Positions 1 through 7,714 of a stretch of 64,000 nucleotides of DNA are shown piece after piece (positions within the stretch are counted from its first letter, which is position 1; every line of letters begins with the position of its first letter). The position numbers and the translations under genes were made by a program. The DNA is from Pseudonocardia autotrophica (GTDB lineage: Bacteria > Actinomycetota > Actinomycetes > Mycobacteriales > Pseudonocardiaceae): contig NZ_JNYD01000008.1 in the NCBI RefSeq assembly GCF_000717175.1, positions 186,001 to 250,000 of the forward strand, in the 5' to 3' direction. The notes beneath the pieces are model-generated. The model was given only the letters and a program-made list of their open reading frames with translations. It did no database searches and was not told where the DNA came from.

Positions 1-341
1 GGGAGGTCGGCCTGCAGGGCGCCGCGGGCGAGGTCGCGTGGCAGCAGCGCGGCCCCGTGGACGAGAGCGGCGTTGAGGCCCGCCGCCGGCTCGTCGCGCA
101 CGATCCGCACACCCGTCCCGGCCAGCTCCCGCCCGACGGTCGCGTCACTCGTCACGACGACGACGGCGGCCACGCGCCCGGCGGCCAGCACGGCGTCGAG
201 GGTGTCCAGGGCGAGCGCGAGGGCGAGCTCGGCGTGCCGGGCCGGGTCGCCCACCCCGCCGTCGGCCGCCCCGCGCAGCCGGGACTTGGCCGCGTCGAGC
301 CCCTTGACGGGCACGACCAGACCCACTTCGCGGCTGCTCAC
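1..341 (-). CDS. cofC: 2-phospho-L-lactate guanylyltransferase (CofC/FbiD-like), partial
   Basis: N-terminal part of a minus-strand gene that runs off the left edge. The translation from about 341 begins VSSREVGLVVPVKGLDAAKS and continues with a serine-arginine-leucine. The VPVKGLDAAKSRL block is the nucleotide-binding signature of the CofC/FbiD guanylyltransferases, which activate phospholactate or phosphoenolpyruvate during coenzyme F420 biosynthesis in the cytoplasm. About 113 codons are present, roughly half of the usual length. Two GTG codons in tandem (339-341 and 342-344) make the start uncertain by one codon. It is divergent from the acyltransferase gene that follows, an arrangement common in actinobacteria. 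Substrate choice cannot be read from this fragment. Confidence 0.8.
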   Translation of the reverse strand, partial: MSSREVGLVVPVKGLDAAKSRLRGAADGGVGDPARHAELALALALDTLDAVLAAGRVAAVVVVTSDATVGRELAGTGVRIVRDEPAAGLNAALVHGAALLPRDLARGALQADL

Positions 342-435
342 CACCCCATCGTTCCACTCGGGGAGCGTGTCGGTGGACCGCGCCCGGGCGGGCAGGGAAG
401 GATCGGCGTCGATCGACGACAGGAGAGGGGCACCG

Positions 436-1194
436 GTGGCGCGCGAGAAGGGCGGGTTCTGGGTCGGGGTGGCGGCCGCGGTCTTCTATCCGCTGTCGTA
501 CCTGACGGGGAGCCCGCACTACGAGGGTCGTGAGCACCTGCCCGCGGAGGGCGGGGCGCTGGTCGTCGCGAACCACATCTCCTACCTGGACCCCGTGTAC
601 ACGGCGCTGTGGGTGCACACCGCCCGCCGCGTGCCGCGCTTCCTGGCCAAGGCGAGCCTGTGGAAGATCCCGGTCTTCGGGAAGGTGCTGGCCGGCTCCG
701 GGCAGATCCCGGTCTACCGCGACTCCGCCGACGCCCAGCAGAGCCTCCGCGCGGGCGTCGAGGGACTGACCGAGGGCAAGGTCGTGGTGATCTACCCGGA
801 GGGCACGATCACGCGGGACCCCGAGGGCTGGCCCATGCACTCGCGCACGGGGGCGGCGCGGCTGGCGCTGTCGTCGGAGGTGCCGGTGTTGCCGATGGTG
901 CACTGGGGAACCCGTGAGGTGTACGACCACTACAACAAGAAGTTCCGGCCACTGCCGCGGACGCAGATCACGGTGAAGGCCGGCGCGCCGATCGACCTGT
1001 CCGCGTACCGCGGCAGGCCGATCGACGCGACGATCCTCCGCGAGGTGACCGAGCTGTTCATGACCCGCTGCAAGGAGCTGCTCGCCGAGGTCCGGGACGA
1101 GACGCCGCCGCCGGGCTTCTACCGCCGGGCCGCCGGGGGCCGGACCGCCGAGGCGGCGACCCCGGAGGCCGAGCGGGACGGCGGGCCGGCGTGA
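436..1194 (+). CDS. plsC: 1-acyl-sn-glycerol-3-phosphate acyltransferase (PlsC family)
   Basis: A 252-residue lysophosphatidic acid acyltransferase-type protein of the membrane surface, making phosphatidic acid from acyl-glycerol-3-phosphate. It has the NHxxxxD catalytic motif (NHISYLD, about residues 46-52) and the downstream PEGT block (YPEGTITRD, about residue 120) of the PlsC family. A hydrophobic stretch near residues 8-25 may anchor it. The GTG at 436 was chosen over upstream codons because AGGAGAGGGG lies six bases before it and homology begins right there. Its stop overlaps the GTG of gpsA, so the two glycerolipid genes are translationally coupled. The acyl chain and exact acceptor are not determined by sequence. 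Confidence 0.88.
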   Translation: MAREKGGFWVGVAAAVFYPLSYLTGSPHYEGREHLPAEGGALVVANHISYLDPVYTALWVHTARRVPRFLAKASLWKIPVFGKVLAGSGQIPVYRDSADAQQSLRAGVEGLTEGKVVVIYPEGTITRDPEGWPMHSRTGAARLALSSEVPVLPMVHWGTREVYDHYNKKFRPLPRTQITVKAGAPIDLSAYRGRPIDATILREVTELFMTRCKELLAEVRDETPPPGFYRRAAGGRTAEAATPEAERDGGPA

Positions 1195-2198
1195 GGGGCC
1201 TCGCCAAGATCGCGGTCCTCGGTGCCGGGTCGTGGGGGACGGCGTTCGCCAAGGTCGTCGCCGACGCCGGGCGCGAGGTCGTGCTCTGGGCGCGGCGGCC
1301 CGAGGTGGCCGCTGCGATCCGCGACCGCCACGAGAACGCCGACTACCTGCCCGGTGTCGCCCTCCCCGAGAACCTCTCCGCGACGTCGAACGCCGCGGCG
1401 GCGCTCGACGGTGCGGACGCCGTCGTCCTCGCCGTGCCGTCGCAGACGCTGCGGGCGAACCTGGCGGACTGGAAGCCGCTGCTCCCGCCGGGGCGGACGC
1501 TGGTGAGCCTGGCGAAGGGCGTCGAGCTGGGGACGCTCAAGCGGATGAGCGAGGTGATCGCCGAGGTGGCGGCGGTGCCGGCGGAGCAGATCGCCGTCGT
1601 CTCCGGACCGAACCTGGCGCGGGAGATCGCACAGGGCGAGCCGACGGCCACGGTGATCGCGTGTGCGGACCACGAGCGGGCAGTGGAACTGCAGGCCGCC
1701 ACCTCGAACGACTACTTCCGCTCGTACACCAACACGGACGTCGTGGGCTGCGAGCTGGGCGGCGCGGGCAAGAACGTGATCGCGCTGGCCGTCGGGATCG
1801 CGGCGGGGATGGGGCTGGGCGACAACAGCCGCGCCTCGCTCATCACCCGCGGCCTGGCCGAGACCGCCCGCCTGGGCGCGGAGCTGGGCGCGGACCCGTT
1901 GACCTTCGCCGGGCTCGCCGGGCTCGGCGACCTGGTGGCGACGTGCTCGTCGCCGCTCTCCCGCAACCGCACCTTCGGCGAGCACCTGGGCCGCGGCGAG
2001 ACCCTCGCCCAGGCCGAGGCGGCCAACCACGGGCAGGTCGCCGAGGGCGTGAAATCCTGTGTGTCGATCTGCGAGCTCGGGGAACGGCACGGGGTGGAAC
2101 TACCGATCGCCGACGCCGTGCGGCGGGTGTGCCACGAGGGCTACTCGGCCACCGCCATGGCGAAGGAACTGATCTCGCGGGCGCCGAAGCCCGAGTGA
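1191..2198 (+). CDS. gpsA: NAD(P)H-dependent glycerol-3-phosphate dehydrogenase
   Basis: Cytoplasmic enzyme reducing dihydroxyacetone phosphate to sn-glycerol-3-phosphate, the backbone for phospholipids and the substrate for the preceding acyltransferase pathway. The 335-residue protein has the N-terminal Rossmann motif GAGSWGTA (about residues 11-18), the [10 protein letters not shown] segment, and the [16 protein letters not shown] helix carrying the catalytic lysine (about 193). Its length is normal for GpsA. The GTG start at 1191 overlaps the plsC stop (GTGA), so translation is probably coupled. The stop is followed by an imperfect hairpin. Confidence 0.95.
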   Translation: MRGLAKIAVLGAGSWGTAFAKVVADAGREVVLWARRPEVAAAIRDRHENADYLPGVALPENLSATSNAAAALDGADAVVLAVPSQTLRANLADWKPLLPPGRTLVSLAKGVELGTLKRMSEVIAEVAAVPAEQIAVVSGPNLAREIAQGEPTATVIACADHERAVELQAATSNDYFRSYTNTDVVGCELGGAGKNVIALAVGIAAGMGLGDNSRASLITRGLAETARLGAELGADPLTFAGLAGLGDLVATCSSPLSRNRTFGEHLGRGETLAQAEAANHGQVAEGVKSCVSICELGERHGVELPIADAVRRVCHEGYSATAMAKELISRAPKPE

Positions 2199-2202
2199 CC
2201 CC

Positions 2203-2242
2203 GTGAGTGGCAACTGCCCCTAGAGCGGCAGTCGGCACTCAC
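2203..2242 (+). terminator. Imperfect stem-loop after gpsA
   Basis: GTGAGTG at 2203-2209 pairs with CACTCAC at 2236-2242, and ACTGCC with GGCAGT inside, leaving small internal bulges. It sits four bases after the gpsA stop and before the ribosome binding site of the next gene. A terminator or attenuator role is inferred from position. Confidence 0.45.
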
Positions 2243-2266
2243 GACCACCGCTGACCTGGGAGGACG

Positions 2267-3373
2267 ATGAGCGGGGACGGGACGCGCTGCGTCTGGGGCG
2301 GGCATCCTCCGGGCGCGGTGGGCGACGCCGTGCACCCCGGCCCGGTGCTGTCGGCGACCTTCGACCTCGGGCTCCCGCACGACCCGCAGCCCGAGTACTT
2401 CTACGGCCGCGCCGGCAACCCGACGTGGAGCGCCTACGAGGCCGCGGTCGGCGACCTCGAGGGCGGGGAGTGCGTCGCGTTCGCCTCCGGCATGGCCGCA
2501 CTGTCCACGGTGATGCGGCTGTGCGCCCGCCCCGGCACCGCCGTCGTCCTGCCGAGCGACGGGTACTACATCGCCCGGCTCGTCGCCTCCGAGGAGCTCG
2601 CGCCAATGGACGTCGAGGTGCGGGAGTTCGGGACGGCGGGGGCGTGGGAACCGCTCAACGGCGCCTCCCTCGTGCTGCTGGAGACACCGTCGAACCCGGG
2701 GCTCGAGGTGTGCGACATCCGAGCCATCGCCGAGGCCGCGCACGCCGCCGGCGCGCTGGTGGCCGTCGACAACACCACCGCCACGCCACTGGGGCAGAAG
2801 CCGCTGCCGCTGGGGGCCGACTTCGTCATCGCCAGTGACACCAAGGCGCTGGCCGGGCACGGGGATGTCGTCCTGGGGCATGTGACGTGCGCCGACCCGA
2901 TCCTCGCTGGACGCGTCCGGGCCGCCCGCACCCGCAGCGGCGCGATCCCCGGCCCGATGGAGACCTGGCTGGCGCACCGGGGCCTCGGCACGCTCGACCT
3001 GCGGCTGGAGCGGCAGGCGAAGAACGCGCACGCGCTGGTCCAGGCGCTGCTCGGGCACCCCGCCGCGTCGAATGTCCGGTGGCCCGGCCTGCCCTCCGAC
3101 CCCTCCCACGCGGTGGCGTCGCGGCAGATGCGGCGCTGGAACGGGATCCTGCGCTTCACGTTGCCCTCGGCCGAGGCGGTGGGGGAGTTCCTCGCCGCAT
3201 CTCGGCTGGTGTCGTCGTCGACCAGCTTCGGCGGGCTCCAGACCTCCGCCGACCGGCGGGCGCGCTGGGGCGACGCCGTCCCACCCGGGCTCCTCCGGCT
3301 GTCGGCGGGCTGCGAGGACACCGACGACCTCGTCGCCGACGTGCTCGGGGCGTTGGACGCGGTGCGGAGCTGA
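2267..3373 (+). CDS. Cystathionine gamma-lyase-type PLP enzyme
   Basis: A 368-residue Cys/Met metabolism PLP-dependent enzyme of fold type I. Visible signatures are YGRAGNPTWSAYE for cofactor phosphate binding, FASGMAALSTVM, the aspartate in VAVDNTTATP, and the Schiff-base lysine in SDTKALAGHGD (K193). These enzymes cleave or transfer the gamma-substituent of cystathionine and related amino acids. Actinobacteria with this neighbourhood (after gpsA) usually annotate it as cystathionine gamma-lyase, but beta-lyase or methionine gamma-lyase activity cannot be excluded. The ATG at 2267 follows GGGAGGACG. It is probably in the same transcription unit as the next gene, three bases downstream. Confidence 0.85.
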   Translation: MSGDGTRCVWGGHPPGAVGDAVHPGPVLSATFDLGLPHDPQPEYFYGRAGNPTWSAYEAAVGDLEGGECVAFASGMAALSTVMRLCARPGTAVVLPSDGYYIARLVASEELAPMDVEVREFGTAGAWEPLNGASLVLLETPSNPGLEVCDIRAIAEAAHAAGALVAVDNTTATPLGQKPLPLGADFVIASDTKALAGHGDVVLGHVTCADPILAGRVRAARTRSGAIPGPMETWLAHRGLGTLDLRLERQAKNAHALVQALLGHPAASNVRWPGLPSDPSHAVASRQMRRWNGILRFTLPSAEAVGEFLAASRLVSSSTSFGGLQTSADRRARWGDAVPPGLLRLSAGCEDTDDLVADVLGALDAVRS

Positions 3374-3376
3374 GCC

Positions 3377-3934
3377 GTGGAGGCCGAGCCGCTCGACGCG
3401 ACCACCCCGGCGGAGTGGCGCGCGTGGCTCGCCAAGCACGGTGAGACCGCACAGGAGGCCTGGGTCGTCATCCCGCACGCCCGCTCCGGCCGGCCCGGGC
3501 TCACACACCGGCAGGCCCTCGAGGAGGCGCTCTGCTTCGGCTGGATCGACGGCCTCTCCCGCAAGCACGACGCGTCGTCCCGCAAGCAGCGGTTCAGTCC
3601 GCGCAGCGCGCAGAGCGCGTGGAGCACCATCAACCGCGAGCTCGTCGCACAGCTGATCGCGGAGGGCCAGATGACGCCGGCGGGTCAGGCGGCGATCGAC
3701 GTCGCCAAGGCCAACGGGATGTGGATGCTGTTGGCCGACGCCCAGGCAGGGATCGTGCCTCCCGACCTGCGTGCCGCTCTCGACGACGACCCGGAAGCCG
3801 CCGCGGGGTGGGAGGCGATGACACCCTCCACCCGTCGAGCCCACCTCGAGGCCCTCGCCCGGGCGAAGAAGCCGGAGACGCGGCTTCGCCGCATCGCCGC
3901 CACCGTGGCGGCAGCGCGCGACGAGGCCAGCTGA
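3377..3934 (+). CDS. YdeI/OmpD-associated family protein
   Basis: A 185-residue soluble protein with the family pattern EWRAWL, TQEAWVV-like strand, HRQALEEALCFGWIDG (about residues 45-60), and the C-terminal helical MTPSTRRAHLEALARAKKPETRLRRI segment. YdeI-like proteins are found widely and have been linked to envelope stress and peptide resistance in enterobacteria; the biochemical role is unknown. It starts with GTG at 3377, three bases after the preceding stop, so it is probably cotranscribed. No membrane segment or signal peptide is visible. Confidence 0.75.
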   Translation: MEAEPLDATTPAEWRAWLAKHGETAQEAWVVIPHARSGRPGLTHRQALEEALCFGWIDGLSRKHDASSRKQRFSPRSAQSAWSTINRELVAQLIAEGQMTPAGQAAIDVAKANGMWMLLADAQAGIVPPDLRAALDDDPEAAAGWEAMTPSTRRAHLEALARAKKPETRLRRIAATVAAARDEAS

Positions 3935-4048
3935 ATCACGCTGGATTCGGAGATCACGAGCTGATAACGGATCCCGGGCGGCCGACGAACCACTCGGCAA
4001 CGCGTAGGACGGCGGCGGGTGTCCCCCTCACACGGCACTCGTCAGCCG

Positions 4049-4093
4049 GTGCGGCCACGCTGCGGTCATCCCCCCGCCGCAGCGTGGCCGCAC
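4049..4093. terminator. Perfect bidirectional stem-loop
   Basis: A 17-bp perfect inverted repeat (GTGCGGCCACGCTGCGG and its complement) with an 11-base loop lies between two convergent genes (ends at 3934 and 4108). Position and symmetry fit a terminator that serves both strands. Confidence 0.75.
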
Positions 4094-4107
4094 GTTCCCC
4101 GCTGTGA

Positions 4108-4632
4108 TCACGTGTTTCGAGCGCCGAGAATCCGTGCCGCCGTGGACCGGTCAATCCCGCTTGTGGCGGCGCGGAGATAGAGGCCGTTGACGGCGGCGGC
4201 GACGAGTTCGGCGCGGTCAGGAGCCAGGCGTTGGGCCAGCTCATCCAACGCCCGGTCCCACCGCTCCAACTCGCCGCGGAGGTCGGGGCGGCGCGCGGCG
4301 AGCAGGTAAAGGTCGTACTCGGCGATCGTGCGCTCACGGTCCTGTGCCGCATAGTCGGCGATGAGGTCGGCTAGGCCCTCGAGTGACTCGACCGTGCTCA
4401 GGTCGTCGACGTACCGGTCGTTGACCTCCCGCAGCGCCGTGATCAGCAGCTCGTCAACGCTCGCGAAGTAGTACAGCACCGCACTGGGCGGCAGCTCCGC
4501 CTCCGCGGCGACCGCCCGCTGCGTCACCGCCGCCACGCCGCTCCGGCCGACGAGCCGGAGCGTGGCGTCGAGCAACGCCCGACGCCGGATCGCCCCCTTG
4601 CGGAGCCGTCCGTCGGCGATCTCAGGCGGCAT
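4108..4632 (-). CDS. TetR family transcriptional regulator
   Basis: A 174-residue regulator. Residues about 15-65 form the TetR-type helix-turn-helix (RALLDATLRLVGRSGVAAV, then TQRAVAAEAELPPSAVLYYF). The C-terminal helical half would bind a ligand. Its 5' end overlaps the 3' end of the SMR transporter gene by 11 bases, so the two are cotranscribed, transporter first. The obvious hypothesis is that it represses the SMR gene and its own message and is released by a cationic drug; no operator palindrome was identified with confidence upstream. Confidence 0.88.
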   Translation of the reverse strand: MPPEIADGRLRKGAIRRRALLDATLRLVGRSGVAAVTQRAVAAEAELPPSAVLYYFASVDELLITALREVNDRYVDDLSTVESLEGLADLIADYAAQDRERTIAEYDLYLLAARRPDLRGELERWDRALDELAQRLAPDRAELVAAAVNGLYLRAATSGIDRSTAARILGARNT

Positions 4633-4951
4633 GCGAGGTCCGGCCCAGCTCCAACGCGAGCACCCCGGCGATGACCAGCACGATCCCGCCGACCTGCACC
4701 CAGCTCAGCGACTCGCCGAGGAAGAACGCACCGATGAGGGCGATGAGCGCGACCCCCACGGCCGCCCACACCCCGTACGCGACGCCGATCGGCATCCCGC
4801 CGGAGAGCGCCCGGGAGAGCGAGTAGAAGGCGATGCCGTAGCCCAGCACCACGATCACCGACGGCCAGAGCTTGCTGAAGCCGTCCGAGAAGCGGAGGGC
4901 GACCGTGCCGGTCACCTCGGCCACGATCGCACCGGCGAGCCAGAACCACAT
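4622..4951 (-). CDS. Small multidrug resistance (SMR) family transporter
   Basis: A 109-residue protein with four predicted transmembrane helices filling nearly the whole length. The conserved glutamate of the first helix is present (AEVTGT, E12), as are GYGIAFYSLSRAL and the GVAYGVWAAVGV helix typical of EmrE/QacE/SugE proteins, which exchange protons for hydrophobic or guanidinium-type cations as antiparallel dimers. It overlaps the TetR gene. Whether it exports drugs or guanidinium is not resolved. The ATG at 4951 is preceded by a modest purine run. Confidence 0.9.
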   Translation of the reverse strand: MWFWLAGAIVAEVTGTVALRFSDGFSKLWPSVIVVLGYGIAFYSLSRALSGGMPIGVAYGVWAAVGVALIALIGAFFLGESLSWVQVGGIVLVIAGVLALELGRTSHAA

Positions 4952-4985
4952 GCCCGCCAGGCTACTTGAGCGATCGCTCCAGAAG

Positions 4986-5216
4986 TCAGAGGAACATCAT
5001 CAGCAGGATCGCGAGCAGCGCCAGCACCGGCAGGGCCGCGGCAGCCCACACCAGCGGGTCCCGACGCCGGCTGACCTCGACGGGCTCGGGCAGCTCGGCC
5101 AGGTAGTCGTCGAACTTGACCCGGGGCTCGGGCACGCCGTGCTGCGGCACCACGGGCAGGAGCTGGGTGGCGGGCTCGATGTCGGGCAGGACGAGCGGGC
5201 GGCGGGGGCTGGACAC
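4986..5216 (-). CDS. Small hypothetical membrane-anchored protein
   Basis: A 76-residue protein starting at a GTG (VSSPRRPLVLP) chosen because GAGAGGAAC lies just upstream. The first about 50 residues are polar with proline-rich patches (VVPQHGVPEPRVKFDDYLAELPEP) and the last about 20 form one hydrophobic helix (LALLAILLMMFL), so it is a tail-anchored or single-pass protein. I do not recognise a family. It lies downstream of another small membrane protein on the same strand (5294-5551). Confidence 0.55.
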   Translation of the reverse strand: MSSPRRPLVLPDIEPATQLLPVVPQHGVPEPRVKFDDYLAELPEPVEVSRRRDPLVWAAAALPVLALLAILLMMFL

Positions 5217-5293
5217 GGCGTTCCTCTCTCGGCGGGACTCGACAGGCTCATCGCCGGCCGGAGCCCCCGCGTGACAGGAAGCCGCCGACATCG

Positions 5294-5551
5294 TCATCTC
5301 TGACGACGCCGCGCGCGAAGAACCTGCCAAGTGCGGATTCCGGCAACCACCAGACCTGCTATGCCCGCGAGATCGCCGCCGGTCAAGCCCTTGCTCTCGG
5401 AGACGGCGACGAGCACGACGCCTTCCATCGGCTTGTTGACCAGCAGCCAGGCAACGGAGACGAGAGCGAGGAGGGCGGCGCCCACGAGCCCCGTCTCGCT
5501 GCTGAACCCCGCCAGGACCACGAGGAGGACGAGGACGACGGCGGCGAGCAT
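5294..5551 (-). CDS. Small membrane protein, unknown
   Basis: An 85-residue protein with a hydrophobic N-terminal segment (MLAAVVLVLLVVLAGF), a second (VGAALLALVSVAWLLV), a glycine-rich amphipathic third segment (GGDLAGIAGLVVAGIRT) and a basic C-terminus (RARRRQR), suggesting two or three membrane passes with the tail in the cytoplasm. Family not recognised. It is divergent from the HNH endonuclease gene. Confidence 0.6.
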   Translation of the reverse strand: MLAAVVLVLLVVLAGFSSETGLVGAALLALVSVAWLLVNKPMEGVVLVAVSESKGLTGGDLAGIAGLVVAGIRTWQVLRARRRQR

Positions 5552-5703
5552 CTACAAAGTGTCCCCGACCGGCCGGTGGAGACCGAGGCCACTCGGCGGC
5601 CGATCATGGCCGCTCACCAGCACCGCGTGTCCGCCTCAATATCACACGTGCGTAACCCGGCTCTCGTATGGTCGACTTACCTCATCCGAGCGGAGGTGGT
5701 CGC

Positions 5704-6306
5704 GTGCCGGATCGACAACCCCAACCCCTCGTCGCCGTCCCCGAACCCGGGGAGGGGGAGACGGGGGCAGGGAGTGCCGGGGTGACGGCTCTCCCGCCGG
5801 GTTCACGGGTGCTGCTGCTCAACGCGAGTTTCGAGCCCCTCGCCGTCGTCACGGCCAAACGCGCGATCGTCCTGATGCTCTCCGGTAAAGCCGAGTGTGT
5901 GCAGGCCGCCCTCGAAGGGGCGGCCTTCCATTCGGAGAACCTGACTGTCCCCGCACCGTCCGTCATGCGGCTCTCCCGGTACGTGCGGGTGCCCTACCGC
6001 CGCGCGGTGCCCATGACCCGGGCCGGCGTCCTGCGCCGCGACCTTCGGCGTTGTGGCTACTGCGGCAAGAAGGCCGACACGATCGACCACGTGATCCCGC
6101 GCAGCCGGGGCGGCGCGCACAGCTGGGAGAACTGCGTCGCCGCCTGCAGAGCCTGCAACTCGAAGAAGGCCGACAAGCTGATCGACGAGATCGGCTGGGC
6201 CCTGCGAATCACGCCGAAGCCGCCGAGTCGAGCAGCGGGGGGAGTGCTGGTACTGGCCGTCGAGCCGCATCCGGCCTGGGAGCCGTGGTTGGCCCAGGCC
6301 GCCTGA
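5704..6306 (+). CDS. HNH endonuclease domain protein
   Basis: A 200-residue protein with an HNH nuclease fold at residues about 117-157: CxxC (CGYCG), IDHVIPRSRGG and the second CxxC with asparagine (CRACNSKKAD). The N-terminal half (LLLNASFEPLAVVTAKRAI, then a tyrosine-rich RYVRVPYRRAVP) is the usual companion of this actinobacterial family. The GTG at 5704 was chosen because GGAGGT sits six bases upstream; an alternative GTG at 5782 lacks a good site. It is a stand-alone housekeeping-type HNH protein, probably a DNA nicking or repair enzyme. Specificity is unknown. Confidence 0.85.
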   Translation: MPDRQPQPLVAVPEPGEGETGAGSAGVTALPPGSRVLLLNASFEPLAVVTAKRAIVLMLSGKAECVQAALEGAAFHSENLTVPAPSVMRLSRYVRVPYRRAVPMTRAGVLRRDLRRCGYCGKKADTIDHVIPRSRGGAHSWENCVAACRACNSKKADKLIDEIGWALRITPKPPSRAAGGVLVLAVEPHPAWEPWLAQAA

Positions 6307-6312
6307 TACTCA

Positions 6313-6346
6313 AACGGCCCGCCCCCGAGCGCGGGGACGGGCCGTT
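6313..6346 (+). terminator. Stem-loop terminator after HNH gene
   Basis: AACGGCCCG at 6313 pairs with CGGGCCGTT ending at 6346, with a further C-rich/G-rich pairing inside around a short loop. It begins seven bases after the stop codon. Confidence 0.75.
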
Positions 6347-6351
6347 CGCGC

Positions 6352-6378
6352 ACTGATCGGGGCGGTGGGCCGATCAGT
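6352..6378. repeat. Second short inverted repeat
   Basis: ACTGATCGG and CCGATCAGT form perfect 9-bp arms around a 9-base loop, just after the GC-rich hairpin. It may be a second terminator for the convergent GH53 gene or a protein-binding palindrome. Confidence 0.5.
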
Positions 6379-6487
6379 ACGACCCGCCGCAGGGCGCGGC
6401 GGGAGTCTCTGCCCCGATGGTCGCCGAGGAGTGCCCGTTCGTTAACCCTCGGTGCTGGAGATACTCAGCTTTGATGAGGATGCGGGG

Positions 6488-7624
6488 TCATGGCCGGAAG
6501 GCCGCGAGCGACGGCAGCGCAGCCCCGTTCCAGTCGAACATCGTGAGGTTGGCGTAGGGGTTGCCCTCGCCGTGGTCCCAGCCCACCCCGGGGAGCCAGG
6601 CGGGTTCCCACACGACGAAACCGCGGCCGCGGCCGTCGGGCACCCCGTTCACCACCGTCCGCAGCCCCTCGAAGTAGGCGGCCTGGCCCTCGGGTGTCGC
6701 CGGGAACCGGGCTGCATCGGGCAGTTCGTCGAGGCGCGCCGCGTAGTACTCCGTGCCGTCGGCCCTCTCGAGCGTCCACGGGTACGAGGTCTCGACGACC
6801 ACGACATCCTTGCCGTACCGGCGCGCAAGATCACCGAGGTTCGCGGCGAGTGTGTCCAACGAGCCGTGCCAGAACGGGTAGTAGGACAGGCCGATCAGAT
6901 CGAACTCCACTCCGCGGGAGGTGACCGCGTCGTAGAAGTAGCGGGCTCCGCCGTTGTCGCCGCCTCGGTCGATGTGGACCATCGTCTCCAGAGGTGCGGT
7001 GGCCCCGTCGAGCGCTCCCGCGAGACCGGCCTTCAGGAGCTGGACGAATGCGTCCCAGTGCTCGTGGCCCCGCTCGTAGACCTTGCCGACGGGCCACAGC
7101 ATCCCCGTCGTGATCTCGTTGCCGACCTGGATCATCGCCAACGGCGTGCCCTGCCGCGCGAACGCCGCGACGGCGTCGCGCGTGTAGCCCCGGACGGTCT
7201 CGCTCAGGCGCCCCAGGTCCTGGTCGGCCCAGGCCCCGGGCTCGGACTGGCTGTACTGGTCGGCCCAGAAGTCCGAGTAGTGCAGGTCGAGCAGGATGTC
7301 GCAACCGGCGTCGTGAGCCCGTCGACCGAGCGTGAGCGCGGACTGGAGTGTGCTGTATCCGGGGGGCGGGTCGACCCACGCCCGCAGGCGAACGAGGTTC
7401 GCACCGCGGGCCGCCAGGAGCCGCTCGACCGGTGCCGTCACGCCGCCGTCGTCGTACCGTGCGCCGATCGCCTCCATCTGCAGAGTGAAGGAGAGGTCGG
7501 CACCCCGGATCCGCTCGCGGGGGATCGGGCCGGAGACAGCTCCGACCTCGGGAGCGCTGCATCCAGTCACGGCCGCACCCACCAGAAGTCCGGCGGCGGA
7601 CAGCAGTTGCCGTCGGGTGGGCAC
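6488..7624 (-). CDS. GH53 arabinogalactan endo-beta-1,4-galactanase, lipoprotein
   Basis: A 378-residue secreted hydrolase. The N-terminus (MPTRRQLLSAAGLLVGAAVT then GCS) has a twin-arginine-like start and a lipobox, so it is probably exported and lipid-anchored. The GH53 core starts at IRGADLSF and contains GANLVRLRAWVDPP, LDLHYSDFWADQ, the acid/base glutamate in QVGNEIT (E170), and the nucleophile in VVVETSYPW (E278). Family members cut beta-1,4-galactan side chains. GTG start with GGAGGATCTCC upstream. It lies downstream of a UDP-sugar operon, so it may trim or remodel the host's own galactose-containing surface glycan instead of plant galactan; that is inference. Confidence 0.88.
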   Translation of the reverse strand: MPTRRQLLSAAGLLVGAAVTGCSAPEVGAVSGPIPRERIRGADLSFTLQMEAIGARYDDGGVTAPVERLLAARGANLVRLRAWVDPPPGYSTLQSALTLGRRAHDAGCDILLDLHYSDFWADQYSQSEPGAWADQDLGRLSETVRGYTRDAVAAFARQGTPLAMIQVGNEITTGMLWPVGKVYERGHEHWDAFVQLLKAGLAGALDGATAPLETMVHIDRGGDNGGARYFYDAVTSRGVEFDLIGLSYYPFWHGSLDTLAANLGDLARRYGKDVVVVETSYPWTLERADGTEYYAARLDELPDAARFPATPEGQAAYFEGLRTVVNGVPDGRGRGFVVWEPAWLPGVGWDHGEGNPYANLTMFDWNGAALPSLAAFRP

Positions 7625-7665
7625 GGAGATCCTCCGGAACGGTCGGGCTGCGGGACGGAAAGGCG

Positions 7666-7700
7666 CCTGGCCGGCGGCCCGGGTCGGGCCGCCGGCCAGG
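7666..7700 (-). terminator. Strong stem-loop downstream of ugd
   Basis: CCTGGCCGGCGGCCC pairs with GGGCCGCCGGCCAGG around a 5-base loop. It sits 14 bases after the ugd stop and before the GH53 gene, closing the UDP-sugar operon. Confidence 0.8.
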
Positions 7701-7714
7701 TCACGGTACTGCGG